Positions 19,501 to 28,900 of a stretch of DNA of 64,000 nt are shown piece after piece. How positions within the stretch are numbered: the first letter of the stretch is position 1; each line of letters begins with the position of its first letter. Origin of the DNA: CAUZFZ01 sp963579025 (GTDB lineage: Bacteria; Planctomycetota; Planctomycetia; Planctomycetales; Planctomycetaceae). Below the pieces are notes generated by a model. The model saw only the letters and a list, made by a program, of their open reading frames with translations, was not told where the DNA came from and did not search any database. The stretch spans positions 1-64,000 of the forward strand of contig CAUZFZ010000023.1 in NCBI GenBank assembly GCA_963579025.1, in the 5' to 3' direction. The translations under genes and the position numbers were made by a program.

Positions 19501-19565
19501 GAGCGGCTCTGGTCGAACTGTGTCTGGCTCTGATGAATACCAACGAGTTCATCTATATCGATTGA
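16560..19565 (+). CDS. LamG-like plus PSCyt1/DUF1549/DUF1553 secreted protein
   Basis: 1001 residues from ATG 16560, chosen because it is preceded by GGGAAAC and starts a signal peptide (MPVRIGLTIVCLAVSFATSL); a GTG at 16509 would add 17 residues. Compared with the paralogue at 2517-5369 it has an extra N-terminal concanavalin/LamG-type lectin domain (about residues 30-265; IFDGSTSVVSIPHTAALKL, HHLVWTRADDGSSRMYLDGE, GSIDEVAIYGKPL). PSCyt1 follows (IFRRHCFECHGPGHDDGG, KMPPEGESLS), then DUF1549 (DAFVLEKL, YGERWARHWLDVVRYADS, CARCHSHKYDP) and DUF1553 (NPLTARVLANRVWQWHFGQ, THPELLDYLA, RRRLEAEIIWDNLHAV). The lectin domain suggests glycan binding. It is followed by its DUF1501 partner. Confidence 0.93.
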   Translation: MPVRIGLTIVCLAVSFATSLQCAVGRESSYAQTVLRDKPVVYLQFDQPAESFGKTIRDAVGPHHGAVAGKLLAGDGVPGTGGRSAIFDGSTSVVSIPHTAALKLDSLSVEFWFRSKQAFDDTFWPGSATLISKATPGAGTSDWTINPASTTRGDDQGRLLAQSGPRGKPSDLYLFSPVGRRLNDDRWHHLVWTRADDGSSRMYLDGELVAQGHDGGGPISNERSIQIGGDTVHEGARYFAGSIDEVAIYGKPLPLERVRDHFAAATIAGKLPPAATGKVDFVSDIQPIFRRHCFECHGPGHDDGGLSLASRASAFEGGNNGRVIVPGSSVVSRLVHFVAAIDEDRKMPPEGESLSVDQIGLIRAWIDQGAAWPTSADLASPKTVLARRHWAFQPIRRPELPDERRFDWVLNPVDAFVLEKLVDAGLEPALPADRATLLRRASFDITGLPPEPADIQTFLKAADSDGAYLQTIEDLLESPHYGERWARHWLDVVRYADSAGFELDSFYHHAWQYRDYVIRSFNDDKPFDKFIVEQLAADELWPDNEELQFATGLLTVGPYRYEGGIARPEVSRYERLTDVANTIGTALLGVTIGCARCHSHKYDPISQKDYFGLHAILAPGELWDMEREKRIDNSAERKKPQTWVVKNVETAPVIHLLRRGELSAPGAVARPATIRFLPGGGVLEEGDADSQRRRTRFARWVVSPDNPLTARVLANRVWQWHFGQSLVPTPDDFGLQGEPSTHPELLDYLASELIENNWKLKRLHRLIMTSNSYRMASRANRDARSRDYQNHLLSRFPRRRLEAEIIWDNLHAVSGTLNLEQFGPPVVPPVEKSALESVLNTNWNVTADKRQWTRRGMYVVVRRSLRVPFFETFNTANPTTSCVRRESPVVSPQALTLLNGAVAGTEARAFAGRLLRECGDDIRKIIERAWLLAFGRNIDETELERTLGFLAVRQKALENRLTDDLAQPLNAPNDVGGVQLRAALVELCLALMNTNEFIYID

Positions 19566-19760
19566 GGTAGCTGAACTCTGTGGCTCCAGGTTTGAGGTAG
19601 CTGGATTCGCAAGAATTCAGCTCTGGCACGGGAGACGGCTGAATTCTTGCGAATCCAGCTACGATCAACTCGGACCTGAGACTCAAACCTGGAACTACTG
19701 GAACTCGCGAGAGTTCAGTCGCGCGACCGGGAACACGTGAAGTCTCACGACTTCAGCTAC
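19566..19760. repeat. Cluster of REP elements between paired genes
   Basis: The gap between the two cistrons is almost entirely REP-derived. A perfect pair of 25-nt inverted arms lies at 19597-19621 and 19638-19662; each arm is GTAG, then stem CTGGATTC, loop GCAA, stem GAATTCAG with one G-T mismatch. A degenerate GTAGCTGAACTC copy is at 19566-19589, another hairpin (GAACTC-GCGA-GAGTTC) at about 19703-19718, and a solitary minus-oriented REP (GTAG-CTGAAGTC-GTGA-GACTTCA) at 19736-19760, just before the start of the DUF1501 gene. The last copy creates an artificial in-frame N-terminal extension (GTG 19737) for that gene. Confidence 0.85.
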
Positions 19761-19772
19761 GGCGGGACAATC

Positions 19773-21176
19773 ATGCTGACACGACGACAAATGCTGGCTG
19801 AGTGTGGACAGGGAGCTGGACTGCTCGCGCTGGCTGATCTGCTGTCACGCGAGACGCTGGCGCATGAAGACGCGGAATATCAACTGCAGCCTGACCACTC
19901 GATGGCGCCGCGATCGGCGGCGTTTCCAGTCAAGGCAAAGAACATTATCTGGCTCTTCATGCACGGTGGTCCAAGCCAGGTGGACACGTTCGACGAAAAG
20001 CCTTTGCTGAAGAAGTTCGACGGTCAGTCGCCGCCCGAGGAGTTCCACAAGCTCAACCTGCAGTTCACCGACGTCAGCAAGCAGAAGCTGATGGCCAGTC
20101 AGCAGGAGTTTGGCCGTTACGGGGAATCCGGGCTGGCAATGTGCTCCGGGTTTCATCAACTGAGTCGACACGCCGACGATCTGGCCGTCCTGCGTGGCGT
20201 CCACCACGAAGTCTTCAACCACACGCCCGGTATCTTCCTGATGAACACCGGCGAATCGCGGATGGGTCGTGCGTCGCTGGGTTCATGGCTGACGTACGGA
20301 CTGGGCTGCGAAACCGAAAACCTTCCCGCATACGTCGTCATGAACGATGGACCTCTTAAGCCGGGACCCGGCGTGTGGGGTAACGGTTTTCTGCCGGCGG
20401 TTTATCAGGGGACCAATATCAAGCCCGGGGCGGCTCCGATCGACAATCTGCGACCGCAGCCAGAACTCGCGGGAATCGATCAGCGAGGCACGCTGGACTT
20501 CGCTCAGTGGCTCAACGAACGCCACCGGAGTTCGCGACCGGGCGATAGTGATCTGGAAGCCCGCATCGCCTCGTACGAACTGGCATTCCGCATGCAGTCG
20601 ACAGCACCGGAGGCCGTTGATCTTGCCAGCGAGTCAAAGGCCACGCGAGACCTGTACGGCAGCGGCTTCGGTGAACGCTGCCTGGTGGCGCGGCGACTGG
20701 TCGAGCGAGGTGTCCGCACGGTGCAAATTTACCACGGCTGCGGAGGAGGCGGTTGGGACACTCACGGAGACAACCACAATCGCCACGTCGATCTGATTCG
20801 CTCCGTCGATCAGGGATGCGCCGCGTTGTTGAGTGATCTCCGCAACCGGGGACTGCTCGAAGAAACGCTGGTCGTCTGGGGCGGCGAGTTCGGACGCACG
20901 CCGACCACCGAAGGCAACAACGGTCGCGACCACAGCCCGTATGGGTTTTCCATGTGGTTGGCAGGTGGAGGCGTCAAAGGCGGACAGGCGATCGGAACGA
21001 CAGACGATTTCGGGTTCCGAGCCATCGACGACAAACTCCACGTCCACGGCCTGCACGCGACCATCCTGAAACTGATGGGCATCGACCCGGAACGCCTCGC
21101 CTTTCGATCGGCCGGCCTGGACCAACGCCTGATCGGCGTCGAAACACCAGACGACATCTATGATCGCCTGACGTGA
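19773..21176 (+). CDS. DUF1501 domain protein with Tat-type leader
   Basis: 467 residues from ATG 19773. The open frame reaches GTG 19737, but those 12 codons come from a REP element, while the ATG directly starts the twin-arginine-type leader MLTRRQMLAECGQGAGLLAL. Family segments are IIWLFMHGGPSQVDTFDEK, LVVWGGEFGRTPT, GRDHSPYGFSMWLAGGGVKGG and DDFGFRAIDDKLHVHGLHAT, matching the paralogue at 1054-2445. It is a putative metal-dependent sulfatase/phosphatase-fold exported protein with unknown substrate, paired with the preceding LamG/DUF1549 protein. The 207-bp spacing is mostly REP sequence. Confidence 0.93.
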   Translation: MLTRRQMLAECGQGAGLLALADLLSRETLAHEDAEYQLQPDHSMAPRSAAFPVKAKNIIWLFMHGGPSQVDTFDEKPLLKKFDGQSPPEEFHKLNLQFTDVSKQKLMASQQEFGRYGESGLAMCSGFHQLSRHADDLAVLRGVHHEVFNHTPGIFLMNTGESRMGRASLGSWLTYGLGCETENLPAYVVMNDGPLKPGPGVWGNGFLPAVYQGTNIKPGAAPIDNLRPQPELAGIDQRGTLDFAQWLNERHRSSRPGDSDLEARIASYELAFRMQSTAPEAVDLASESKATRDLYGSGFGERCLVARRLVERGVRTVQIYHGCGGGGWDTHGDNHNRHVDLIRSVDQGCAALLSDLRNRGLLEETLVVWGGEFGRTPTTEGNNGRDHSPYGFSMWLAGGGVKGGQAIGTTDDFGFRAIDDKLHVHGLHATILKLMGIDPERLAFRSAGLDQRLIGVETPDDIYDRLT

Positions 21177-21270
21177 CATCAGTTCGCGACGATGCTCGTC
21201 AAGACTTGAGAACGGTTTACCGTCTCAGTCGCCAATAACCAATCCCGCCCGAAGCTGAGTATGAAACGAA

Positions 21271-21301
21271 AAACCCGGCCGCCAACAGGGAGGCCGGGTT
21301 T
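21271..21301. terminator. Bidirectional Rho-independent terminator
   Basis: A 10-bp perfect stem, AAACCCGGCC at 21271-21280 with GGCCGGGTTT at 21292-21301, and an 11-nt loop. The T-rich side lies 3' on either strand. It sits between the convergent DUF1501 gene (+, stop 21176) and the multiheme cytochrome gene (-, stop 21329), as expected for a shared terminator. Unlike the REP pairs it has no GTAG heads. Confidence 0.85.
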
Positions 21302-21328
21302 CGTGCGTCGGGGCGCCAGTCTGTCGGT

Positions 21329-24300
21329 CTATCGTTGCTGCCTCTGCCTCAACTTCCTTCGAAGTTCGCTTTCTCCATACAACTTCTCGACGGCCTCGTG
21401 CAGCCGCACTTCGCGGAGCCGCGGGTTGAGGATGCTGTGATCGCGTTTGGGATTTGCAACCTGCCACGGGACCGGGGACGTCATACCCGGAGTCGTGCCT
21501 GTGCCGGGCAACAGATACAGCCGTTGCATTTCTTCCAGGCTGAACGGACGGGCTCCAACCCGGCCCATCACCGCGATGTGATTGCCGGCTTCGTCCACGG
21601 CGCGATCTCGATCCATACCCTCCGACAGAGCCAGAGCATGTCCACCGTGTGGAATCTTGAAACTGGCGACCAGTTCGGGAGTCGGACGAGGAGAGAATCC
21701 ATCGTTACCGGGCGTGTTTGGAGACGTCAGTTGCACGATCCGGAATCCGTTCGCTCCATCCGCCAGGTAGGCGAATTCACTGGCGTACGTAATCCCCAGT
21801 CGCACGTCGTGCAGGTCATCAATCTCACCGTGTGCGTTGTAAACCTGATCGATCTTCGGCTCCAACGGGTTCTTGACGTCTGCAATGACCAGACCGTTAT
21901 GCCCCGCGGCGATGTACGCATAGGTCCGGGCCACATAGACGTTGTGTACGTCGTCCATGGGAATCTTTGACGCGGGAACTGGATTCTCCGGGTCTGTCAC
22001 ATCGAGAATCTTGACCCCGTCGTCGTCACACACAAAGGCGTAGCGGAACTGGAATTCCACGCCACCCGGGTGGTGCAGGAACTCGCCATCCGGCAGGACC
22101 TTGACGACCTGCAGGTTCAAGTGATCCGAGATGTCAACAATGACCATACCGCAGTCACAGGAAATCCAGGCGTACTTCCCGAAGGTCGAAATTCGACGGG
22201 CTCCATCCAGAATGCCACCCGGGTTGAAGACCACATCCTTCTTGATGAAGTTGTTGTTCGGGTTGCCATCCAGCAGCGTAGCTGCCAGCACCAGAATCAA
22301 ACCTTCCTCAAGGTCCGTCACGTACAGGAACGCATACTGCATAGGAATGATTGGCTCGAAGTTCTCCGGCCGATGCTTACGAGTCGGGTCCGGAGCAATC
22401 GTGGCCGGAGAAGCAACGTCCGTGCAATACTTGGCAGTACGGACATAGAACTTCTGGCCCAGAGGAGACACGGGAGCCGTCGGGTATCGCTCAGCAAATC
22501 CTTTATGGTCCGTGAATGCCATGTCGTAAATCCGGAATCCAGCTTCACCGCAGGCCGCGTACAGGTACTCACCACGATACTGCAAATTCTGGATATCCAC
22601 CTTCATCCCGGGATGGAACAATGGATCACTGACATCTGGTCCCGGATGTTCGTACGCAAGTTTGAGCTTGCGGTCATTCGCGACATGCTCGGCGTAGTAC
22701 TGTGGATAGGCGTCTGCGTGCAGCGTACTGCCAATGACCGCCTGAGGTTCGTCACGTTCGGTCAGGATTGGCGTCCACATGCCATGCTCGCCAGCGGCCA
22801 CCATGGCGTATCGCCCCATCCAGTTGGTGTACTTCGTGCCCAGCATCAACAGTTGTGTCATGATCGCATTGTTGTCACCGTCGGATGACAGGTGACAATC
22901 CGCACACATCTTGGTTTCGCCTTTGCCTCGGACTGTATGAGGCACGTTCGTGCTGAACGCGATTCCGCTACACCCTTCCGCAGAAATCGTCTGCTGCTGG
23001 TAGTAGAGATTTTCTCGGTTGCCATTGTACGACGTCGCATGGATGGCACACGCGGACCGTATCGGATTAATCCGGTTCCCCGTAACGTTCCCATCCTTCG
23101 CCAGCATGAAGACGTCATCACGCAGAGTCTGGAACAGGTAGGCCGTGTAGTTTTTCGTGGTATCACCCTCATAGTGCAGTTCCGGCATCTTCTTGTCTGC
23201 CTTCTGCACGACGTGACAACCAAAGCAGCTTGGATTCCATGACGAGTGGCAGGAAATACAGTTCATCTCATGAATCGCGTGAGCACATTCCGTCGGATCA
23301 TCGGGAACGTCGCCCCATTTCCAGCCAAATTGATCGCCGTCCTTGCTGAAGCGAACCGTCTTCGACAACGAGGATAATGCGTTGTAGTCAGGATGACTTG
23401 GAGTAATCGTGTCCTTGACCTGAGTCACCTTCCAGGACAGGTCCGGCTCTACCACTGAGTTCTGAATGATGCTCCCATCGGGAAGGATCTCGAAGCGGCG
23501 TTTTCCAAATGGCGTCCGCAGTTTCGTGATGTCCCGACCCACGGTGGCACGTCCGCTTTCCTTTGCTTCCTTGCTCTGACGCTCGGTAATCATGCCCGGC
23601 CAGACATTGTTCGGCGCAGCCGGTCCCGACGTCATCAAAGGAGCGTACTCTGAGATCGTACCGTGGCAGTCGGTACACGTAATTTCCACCGCCGCCCGGA
23701 CTTCGCCGTACAACTTGGTGTCACCGTGGTTGTCGATCGAGTAATGACAGTCCACGCAGTGCATCCCCTTCTCAAGGTGGATATCCAGCATGTGCACTGG
23801 CACCATGTCCTGAATCTTCTCCAGTTCGGCCTGGATGGCATGGACGCGATCCAGTTCTTCCTGGCTTGGCGAGGCCCAGTTTCGATCGCGGTACATGTCT
23901 TTAACTCGCTCTGGCACCCACACGGCGGTCATTTGTTGTGCCGGTGACGCGTCGTGGAGTGGCTCCCCTTTTTTGTTGAGCAGAATCCCTTCACGATTCT
24001 TCTTAAACACTGCTCGGTAACTCCAGCCGTGCCCGTGAAAATCGGCGAGCGTGTGTTTCAGTTGCGGATTGAGTTGAACGATGTCGGCCAGGAAGTCGGG
24101 ATCAGCCGACAGCATTTTGGCGTTGATGTCGTTGGGATTCGACATCTGATTTCGGTGGAATTCTTCCGACGATGGCTTTTGCTGAATCTTCGGATAGTGG
24201 TGTTCGCCATCCGTTTCCTGGTCACTCCAAAGATATCCGAGATAGGAGTTCATGACTGTCGTTCCCGGATGCATATGACAACTCATGCATTGGCTGGATG

Positions 24301-25846
24301 GAATCGCAGACGTGAAACGGTGTGTAATCGGGTGGCCAGATTCTTCCTTGTTGATCGTTGGATCGATTCCCGTTACGAAGCCGTCGTAGTTGGCGGCCGC
24401 CTTGCCGCGGTTGCCGTATTTTGCATAAGGACCGGAATTCACGATCGAGCGGTCGTTCGCGTAGATCACGTGACAGGATGCACACCCACTGCCTCGGTAA
24501 TCACCCGGATTGTCGTTCGTACCCGGGAAGTTAAGTGTCGGATCCAGAAGCCGCGTTTTTGCCAATGCGACAAAGACGGGGTCAGTTCGGTTCTGTGTTC
24601 CCATGCCTCTGTTGCTGGATCGCTGTCGCGGACGTCCCGGTTCTTCACCACGTTCGGGGATTCCCAGTTCAAAAATGAAGCGGCCGCCGCGTTCGAATGT
24701 TCGCAGGATGTTACTGAGCTGCGTCGTCTGGAAGCGTGGAAGAGGTTCTAGAAACGGAAGTACACCCTTGTAGTCTCGTTCGAACTCGGTCGGAGGGGGC
24801 ACAGTCTGTAGACGTTGTGGTGCCCCGTGCATTGTGTAGCTCTCGCCGTAGCGAGACCACTTATTCGTGACTGCACCGTTGTTGTAAAGGGCCGACCCCC
24901 ACAGCATGCAGCCGTGAGTCATCATGTTCTTCTTGACTTCAAGTGTCTCCTTGGGGTGACAGCCGACAGTGCCGCAGCTCAGTTGCGAAATCCGATTGTC
25001 ACTCGGATTGACAAAGCGAATAAAGTCAGGGTTCTCATGGTTTAGTAGTGTGTAAGCACGGACCGGATTTGCGGATGTTTGCCATGCATCGGGAAATCGG
25101 GGGTGGATGTGTCCTTCAAGTTCGTCTGTCGTGTTGCCGTTTCCGCCGTGGCAGTCGGTGCAGCCGATTGTCAGGGCTTCGCTGAAGTGCGGATCGTGTG
25201 ATTCGGTATGACAGTGCACACAGCCCCAGCTTTTGGCCCAGGCTTCTTCTTCAGATTGACTCATCAGACCTTGAGTGCGCGTATCCAGCGCAGCCACATA
25301 CAACGCTGTTTCTTCGGCCGTCCACGTCGCATCAGGCATTGGCAGCCCAGTCGTGCCCTCATACGGCGGGATTGCCTGGTCGTAGCCGGCCGGTTGAATT
25401 GGCGTCGGAGGATACTGCGGGTTGTATTCACCCAAAGGAAGTTGTGTATAGACAGTACCTGGCAGCGGAGCATCATAGTCTGCACTACCTGCTGTCTGTC
25501 GGATCGTGGCGCGACCTCTGGGCGGGTTGCTCTCCTGTGGATTCGGTACGGGTTCAGCGTACGCTTCAGGCTGCTGTCCGTCGTGGACATGCGGGGCCGA
25601 GCCATCATGACTATGTTCAGCCGACGATTTCGGCGACAGCAGCCGATCCGGGCGGATGGAGTCCAGAATTCTTGCCGCACGCGAACGCTTTGGCGTCCGC
25701 CCTGCAATGGGGACAGACGGTTCGCTGGCTTTGAGCGCCCGGTCGGCCGGCTGCTGGTCCGGAGTGGCGACAAAGTAGATGGCAGATCCGAGGCTGAGGA
25801 TGGCTCCAAGGCCCAGAATTCCAACGGTTCGCATGCGTAGCGTCAT
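21329..25846 (-). CDS. Multiheme c-type cytochrome with C-terminal LVIVD beta-propeller repeats
   Basis: 1505 residues. The N-terminal hydrophobic segment (about residues 7-27) is a signal anchor, followed by a Pro/His-rich linker to about 190. Nine CXXCH heme motifs are visible: CVHCH (209-213), CTDCH, CASCH, CMSCH, CVDCH, CTDCH, CISCH, CFGCH and CADCH; a tenth, CGTVGCH, has a four-residue spacing. Isolated His residues that could be distal ligands are frequent. The last 450 residues hold LVIVD-type propeller repeats: GMVIVDISD, GVKILDVTDPENPVP, GLVIADVKNPLEPK, GFRIVQLTSPN. It is exported and heme-loaded. It lies 81 bp downstream of a probable outer-membrane barrel gene on the same strand, so the two may form an electron conduit across the outer membrane (inference). 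The start is ATG 25846. Confidence 0.92.
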   Translation of the reverse strand: MTLRMRTVGILGLGAILSLGSAIYFVATPDQQPADRALKASEPSVPIAGRTPKRSRAARILDSIRPDRLLSPKSSAEHSHDGSAPHVHDGQQPEAYAEPVPNPQESNPPRGRATIRQTAGSADYDAPLPGTVYTQLPLGEYNPQYPPTPIQPAGYDQAIPPYEGTTGLPMPDATWTAEETALYVAALDTRTQGLMSQSEEEAWAKSWGCVHCHTESHDPHFSEALTIGCTDCHGGNGNTTDELEGHIHPRFPDAWQTSANPVRAYTLLNHENPDFIRFVNPSDNRISQLSCGTVGCHPKETLEVKKNMMTHGCMLWGSALYNNGAVTNKWSRYGESYTMHGAPQRLQTVPPPTEFERDYKGVLPFLEPLPRFQTTQLSNILRTFERGGRFIFELGIPERGEEPGRPRQRSSNRGMGTQNRTDPVFVALAKTRLLDPTLNFPGTNDNPGDYRGSGCASCHVIYANDRSIVNSGPYAKYGNRGKAAANYDGFVTGIDPTINKEESGHPITHRFTSAIPSSQCMSCHMHPGTTVMNSYLGYLWSDQETDGEHHYPKIQQKPSSEEFHRNQMSNPNDINAKMLSADPDFLADIVQLNPQLKHTLADFHGHGWSYRAVFKKNREGILLNKKGEPLHDASPAQQMTAVWVPERVKDMYRDRNWASPSQEELDRVHAIQAELEKIQDMVPVHMLDIHLEKGMHCVDCHYSIDNHGDTKLYGEVRAAVEITCTDCHGTISEYAPLMTSGPAAPNNVWPGMITERQSKEAKESGRATVGRDITKLRTPFGKRRFEILPDGSIIQNSVVEPDLSWKVTQVKDTITPSHPDYNALSSLSKTVRFSKDGDQFGWKWGDVPDDPTECAHAIHEMNCISCHSSWNPSCFGCHVVQKADKKMPELHYEGDTTKNYTAYLFQTLRDDVFMLAKDGNVTGNRINPIRSACAIHATSYNGNRENLYYQQQTISAEGCSGIAFSTNVPHTVRGKGETKMCADCHLSSDGDNNAIMTQLLMLGTKYTNWMGRYAMVAAGEHGMWTPILTERDEPQAVIGSTLHADAYPQYYAEHVANDRKLKLAYEHPGPDVSDPLFHPGMKVDIQNLQYRGEYLYAACGEAGFRIYDMAFTDHKGFAERYPTAPVSPLGQKFYVRTAKYCTDVASPATIAPDPTRKHRPENFEPIIPMQYAFLYVTDLEEGLILVLAATLLDGNPNNNFIKKDVVFNPGGILDGARRISTFGKYAWISCDCGMVIVDISDHLNLQVVKVLPDGEFLHHPGGVEFQFRYAFVCDDDGVKILDVTDPENPVPASKIPMDDVHNVYVARTYAYIAAGHNGLVIADVKNPLEPKIDQVYNAHGEIDDLHDVRLGITYASEFAYLADGANGFRIVQLTSPNTPGNDGFSPRPTPELVASFKIPHGGHALALSEGMDRDRAVDEAGNHIAVMGRVGARPFSLEEMQRLYLLPGTGTTPGMTSPVPWQVANPKRDHSILNPRLREVRLHEAVEKLYGESELRRKLRQRQQR

Positions 25847-25927
25847 TGGTTGCTGACCTCCGTGTCAGACACCTGCGGCGATGCCGCGATTTCAGTTAGT
25901 ACGGTGGGCGTGGGGCGTGATCGATTT

Positions 25928-28900
25928 TCAGAACGTCAGAATGACATCGGCGAAGGCGGCGAAGAATGTCTCCACGTCACCATCGAGTTCGTTGTACAGG
26001 TCTTTAAAGCCTTCGTCCGGCAGCAAGGCAGAGACGCCAAAGAGTACAATGGCGTTGTCGTTATGGAACGGACGCCATTCGAAGCCGGTGCTGATATCGA
26101 GCCCGACTTCTTTGTCGACATCGCCCTGGAACGTGTAGGTCGCCAGGACTTCCGTTTCGTCGAACATGATGTAGTTGGCGTTGGTTATAGACCGCAGTTT
26201 GGGCGTCAGGTCCATGTCCAGGCCGAGGTTGAAGATGAATATTCCCGGGTTCACGAAGTTGCTCTGCCCTTGAATTCCGCTGGACCGAAGGTCCGGAACA
26301 AGGCTGCGGTCATTTGTCAGTCGAACTCCGAAGAGCTGGATGGCCTGGCGTTGCCAGTAGCTGAACTCACCACCCGCAAAGACCGGATTGTCGAGAATTG
26401 AATCGAATCCTTCGGCGTCCGTGTCGTTTGGATTGTCGTCACCAGACGAAAAGAACATCGAGGCACGGAAGCGGGCCCAGTCTCGGTCGTATGAAAGCTC
26501 AATGGCTCCCATGTAGGCGTTGATGTCCTGTGTTCGGCCGGCGATTGGGTTCAGGCCGTCACGTCCCGTGACCCAATAGAACGCGTTGTTGACGTTGATC
26601 CGACCGATGTGTCCGTCGCCCGCAATGCCGAAGTAGTAGGCCTCGACGCGATGTGGCTGGAAGACACCAACCGGGTCAGGACGGACGAGGAAGTCGTTCC
26701 GATCGAACTCCGTACTTGGCTGGTCATTGTTGTAGTGAAAGCTCGTTTGGAACGTGTAACCAGGCCAGACAAAGTCCTGGACGTAGTAATTGGCAATCAC
26801 GACGTTCTGGTGGCGGTCCTTGGTGGTGTTCAATCCGGAGTTGGTTTCCTTTTCGACGTTGTCGTAGAAGAGCAGATTGAACTGGTGCCGATTGGAGAAT
26901 CGTGAACCGAAGATTCGCACGGCACGGTTTGTGTCAAAGAAGATGAATCCGCGGAAGTCTGAGTTGAAGAGCTGATTACCTGCCCGTACGGACACAAAGT
27001 CGTAGTCAGGGCTAAGGTCAGCGATTTTGAATTCCGCGAAGTACTCCTGCAGCACGAAATGGTCGCGAATACGATTGCGGCCCTGACGGACGTCAGGATT
27101 AATGACTGCCAGTTCCTCTGAGTGAAACTGGTTCATATTCACGGCCGGTGTAATCCGGAATTGCCAGTCAAGTGGCTTGAAAGCCGCGTTGTTGGCATGC
27201 AGCAGGTCGAAGCGGAAGAAAAAGTTCTGGTTCAGGTTTTGGGTTTCGGGTTGCCCGAAGAATTCTTCCTGATTTTGGCCGCGGGTGCTTTCGAACGGTG
27301 TGGTGCCAATTGGTGTCTGTCGAAAGTCGTACGTCGTCTGGCTGGTTGCCACCACGTTCAGGAACGTGTGCTGTCCAATAATCGGGTAGTCGCCTTTGAG
27401 CACATTCTGGTTGTAAGGATCCCACCAGTGTCCTGGATTTCCGAGGTAGTCGGTGGTCCAGGGCCATTCCAGGCCATAACGGTCCTGGTACTCATAACCC
27501 AAACGCCACCGGTCGGGAACAGGCACGAAATGCGGACTGGTTTGTGTTTCGTTTGGAATGATGCCGGACGGGCCGGTGAATCCGAATGGAGCGTCGGGTT
27601 CAGGAGTGAGCAGTTCTTCAGACATCAATGCCATAGGTGGCGGGGTCGGTTGAATGATCTGGTCGATTGGTCGATCCAGCAGTCGGCGGCCACCGACGTC
27701 ATCGGAGCTGGTCGGGCCACCGAGCGGAGGGGCCTGAAAGAGGGGATCTGCAAGTCCTGCTCCCGCTCCACTGCGGGTCGTGGGGAACAATGGCTGTACG
27801 GCAGAGTCGCCGACCCCCGGAACTGCGGCAGGACCGGTCTCAACAGGAGGAACGGCGAGTGGCCGGCCACTTGGGACGGGCAATGCGGCGGTTACGCCCG
27901 GGCGGATCCGTTGCGGTGGCTGGGACGCGTCTGCCGGTGGCGGGGGAGTGGCGGCCGGTGCGGGCGGAATGCCGATGGCTTCAAACGAAACTGGTACGAC
28001 CGCACGAGCGCGACTTTGAGACATGGCCCGGTCGAACGCTGTCTGACCAGACGATGCCCGGTCGACGGCGGCGTCTGGCCACGCGACGGGCGGTACGACC
28101 TGGTACTGAGATGTTGTGACTGTCGGTTCGAGCTGCAAAGTGTTGGTCAGATTGCTCATGCCGCGAGCCGGAAGGCCGGCGTGTCCAGCTTGCGTACTGC
28201 CGTGCATTGGTGGCGGACGGACACCAGCGTTAGACGAGGCCGGGTACTGTCCGAATTGTGAGTGCGTCGCGCTGGGTTGTGGCTGCAAGTATGGCGAGAC
28301 ATTGGGCAGTGGTGCTGAAAGGGAGCTTGCGGAGTCCTGCGGTGAATGCGAACCGGCGGAATTCCGTGGGACCGTACCGACCAGTCGATGATTCGCGGCG
28401 TGTACCTCGACTGGTGCCGGGATCGCTTGTGAGCGTTCGGGACTCACTGGTCGAGTTTGCGTCACACTCAAAGCGGCCAACGCAGACCGGCCTTCTTGAG
28501 GACGCGACGTCATGAGCTGCTCAATACGTTGCCGAATCACGGAGTCGGGTTCTTGTCGCAGCATCTCGTCAAGTCGACCTGCAAGTGGTCCACGCATGTG
28601 ACCAGGCTGCGTAAGATTGATCACGGATGCTCGAACTTCACGATCGGCATCACGCGTGAGTTCGACTCGCAGCTCTGTCTGCAGCGGCTCGGGAATCTGC
28701 GGCAGCAGGCTGATCAGACGGAATCGTTCGAAACGATCCGGATGCTTGAGCAGCCTCGCGTACTGCAACTGCGGACTCGTGACGCCCAGAGCTGTCAATT
28801 GTCGCTCGGCGCCGACCGCAACGCCGGGCTGGCGGCTGTGCAGGTCACCAAGCAGTTGCAGAATCTGTGTCCGAGCCGTGTCTGTTGGAACCGGCTGAGC

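Noticed and set aside
27122..28261. 379-codon plus-strand frame
   Set aside because: Antisense to the barrel gene's linker and barrel; Arg/Gly/Trp-rich nonsense typical of antisense GC-rich reading.
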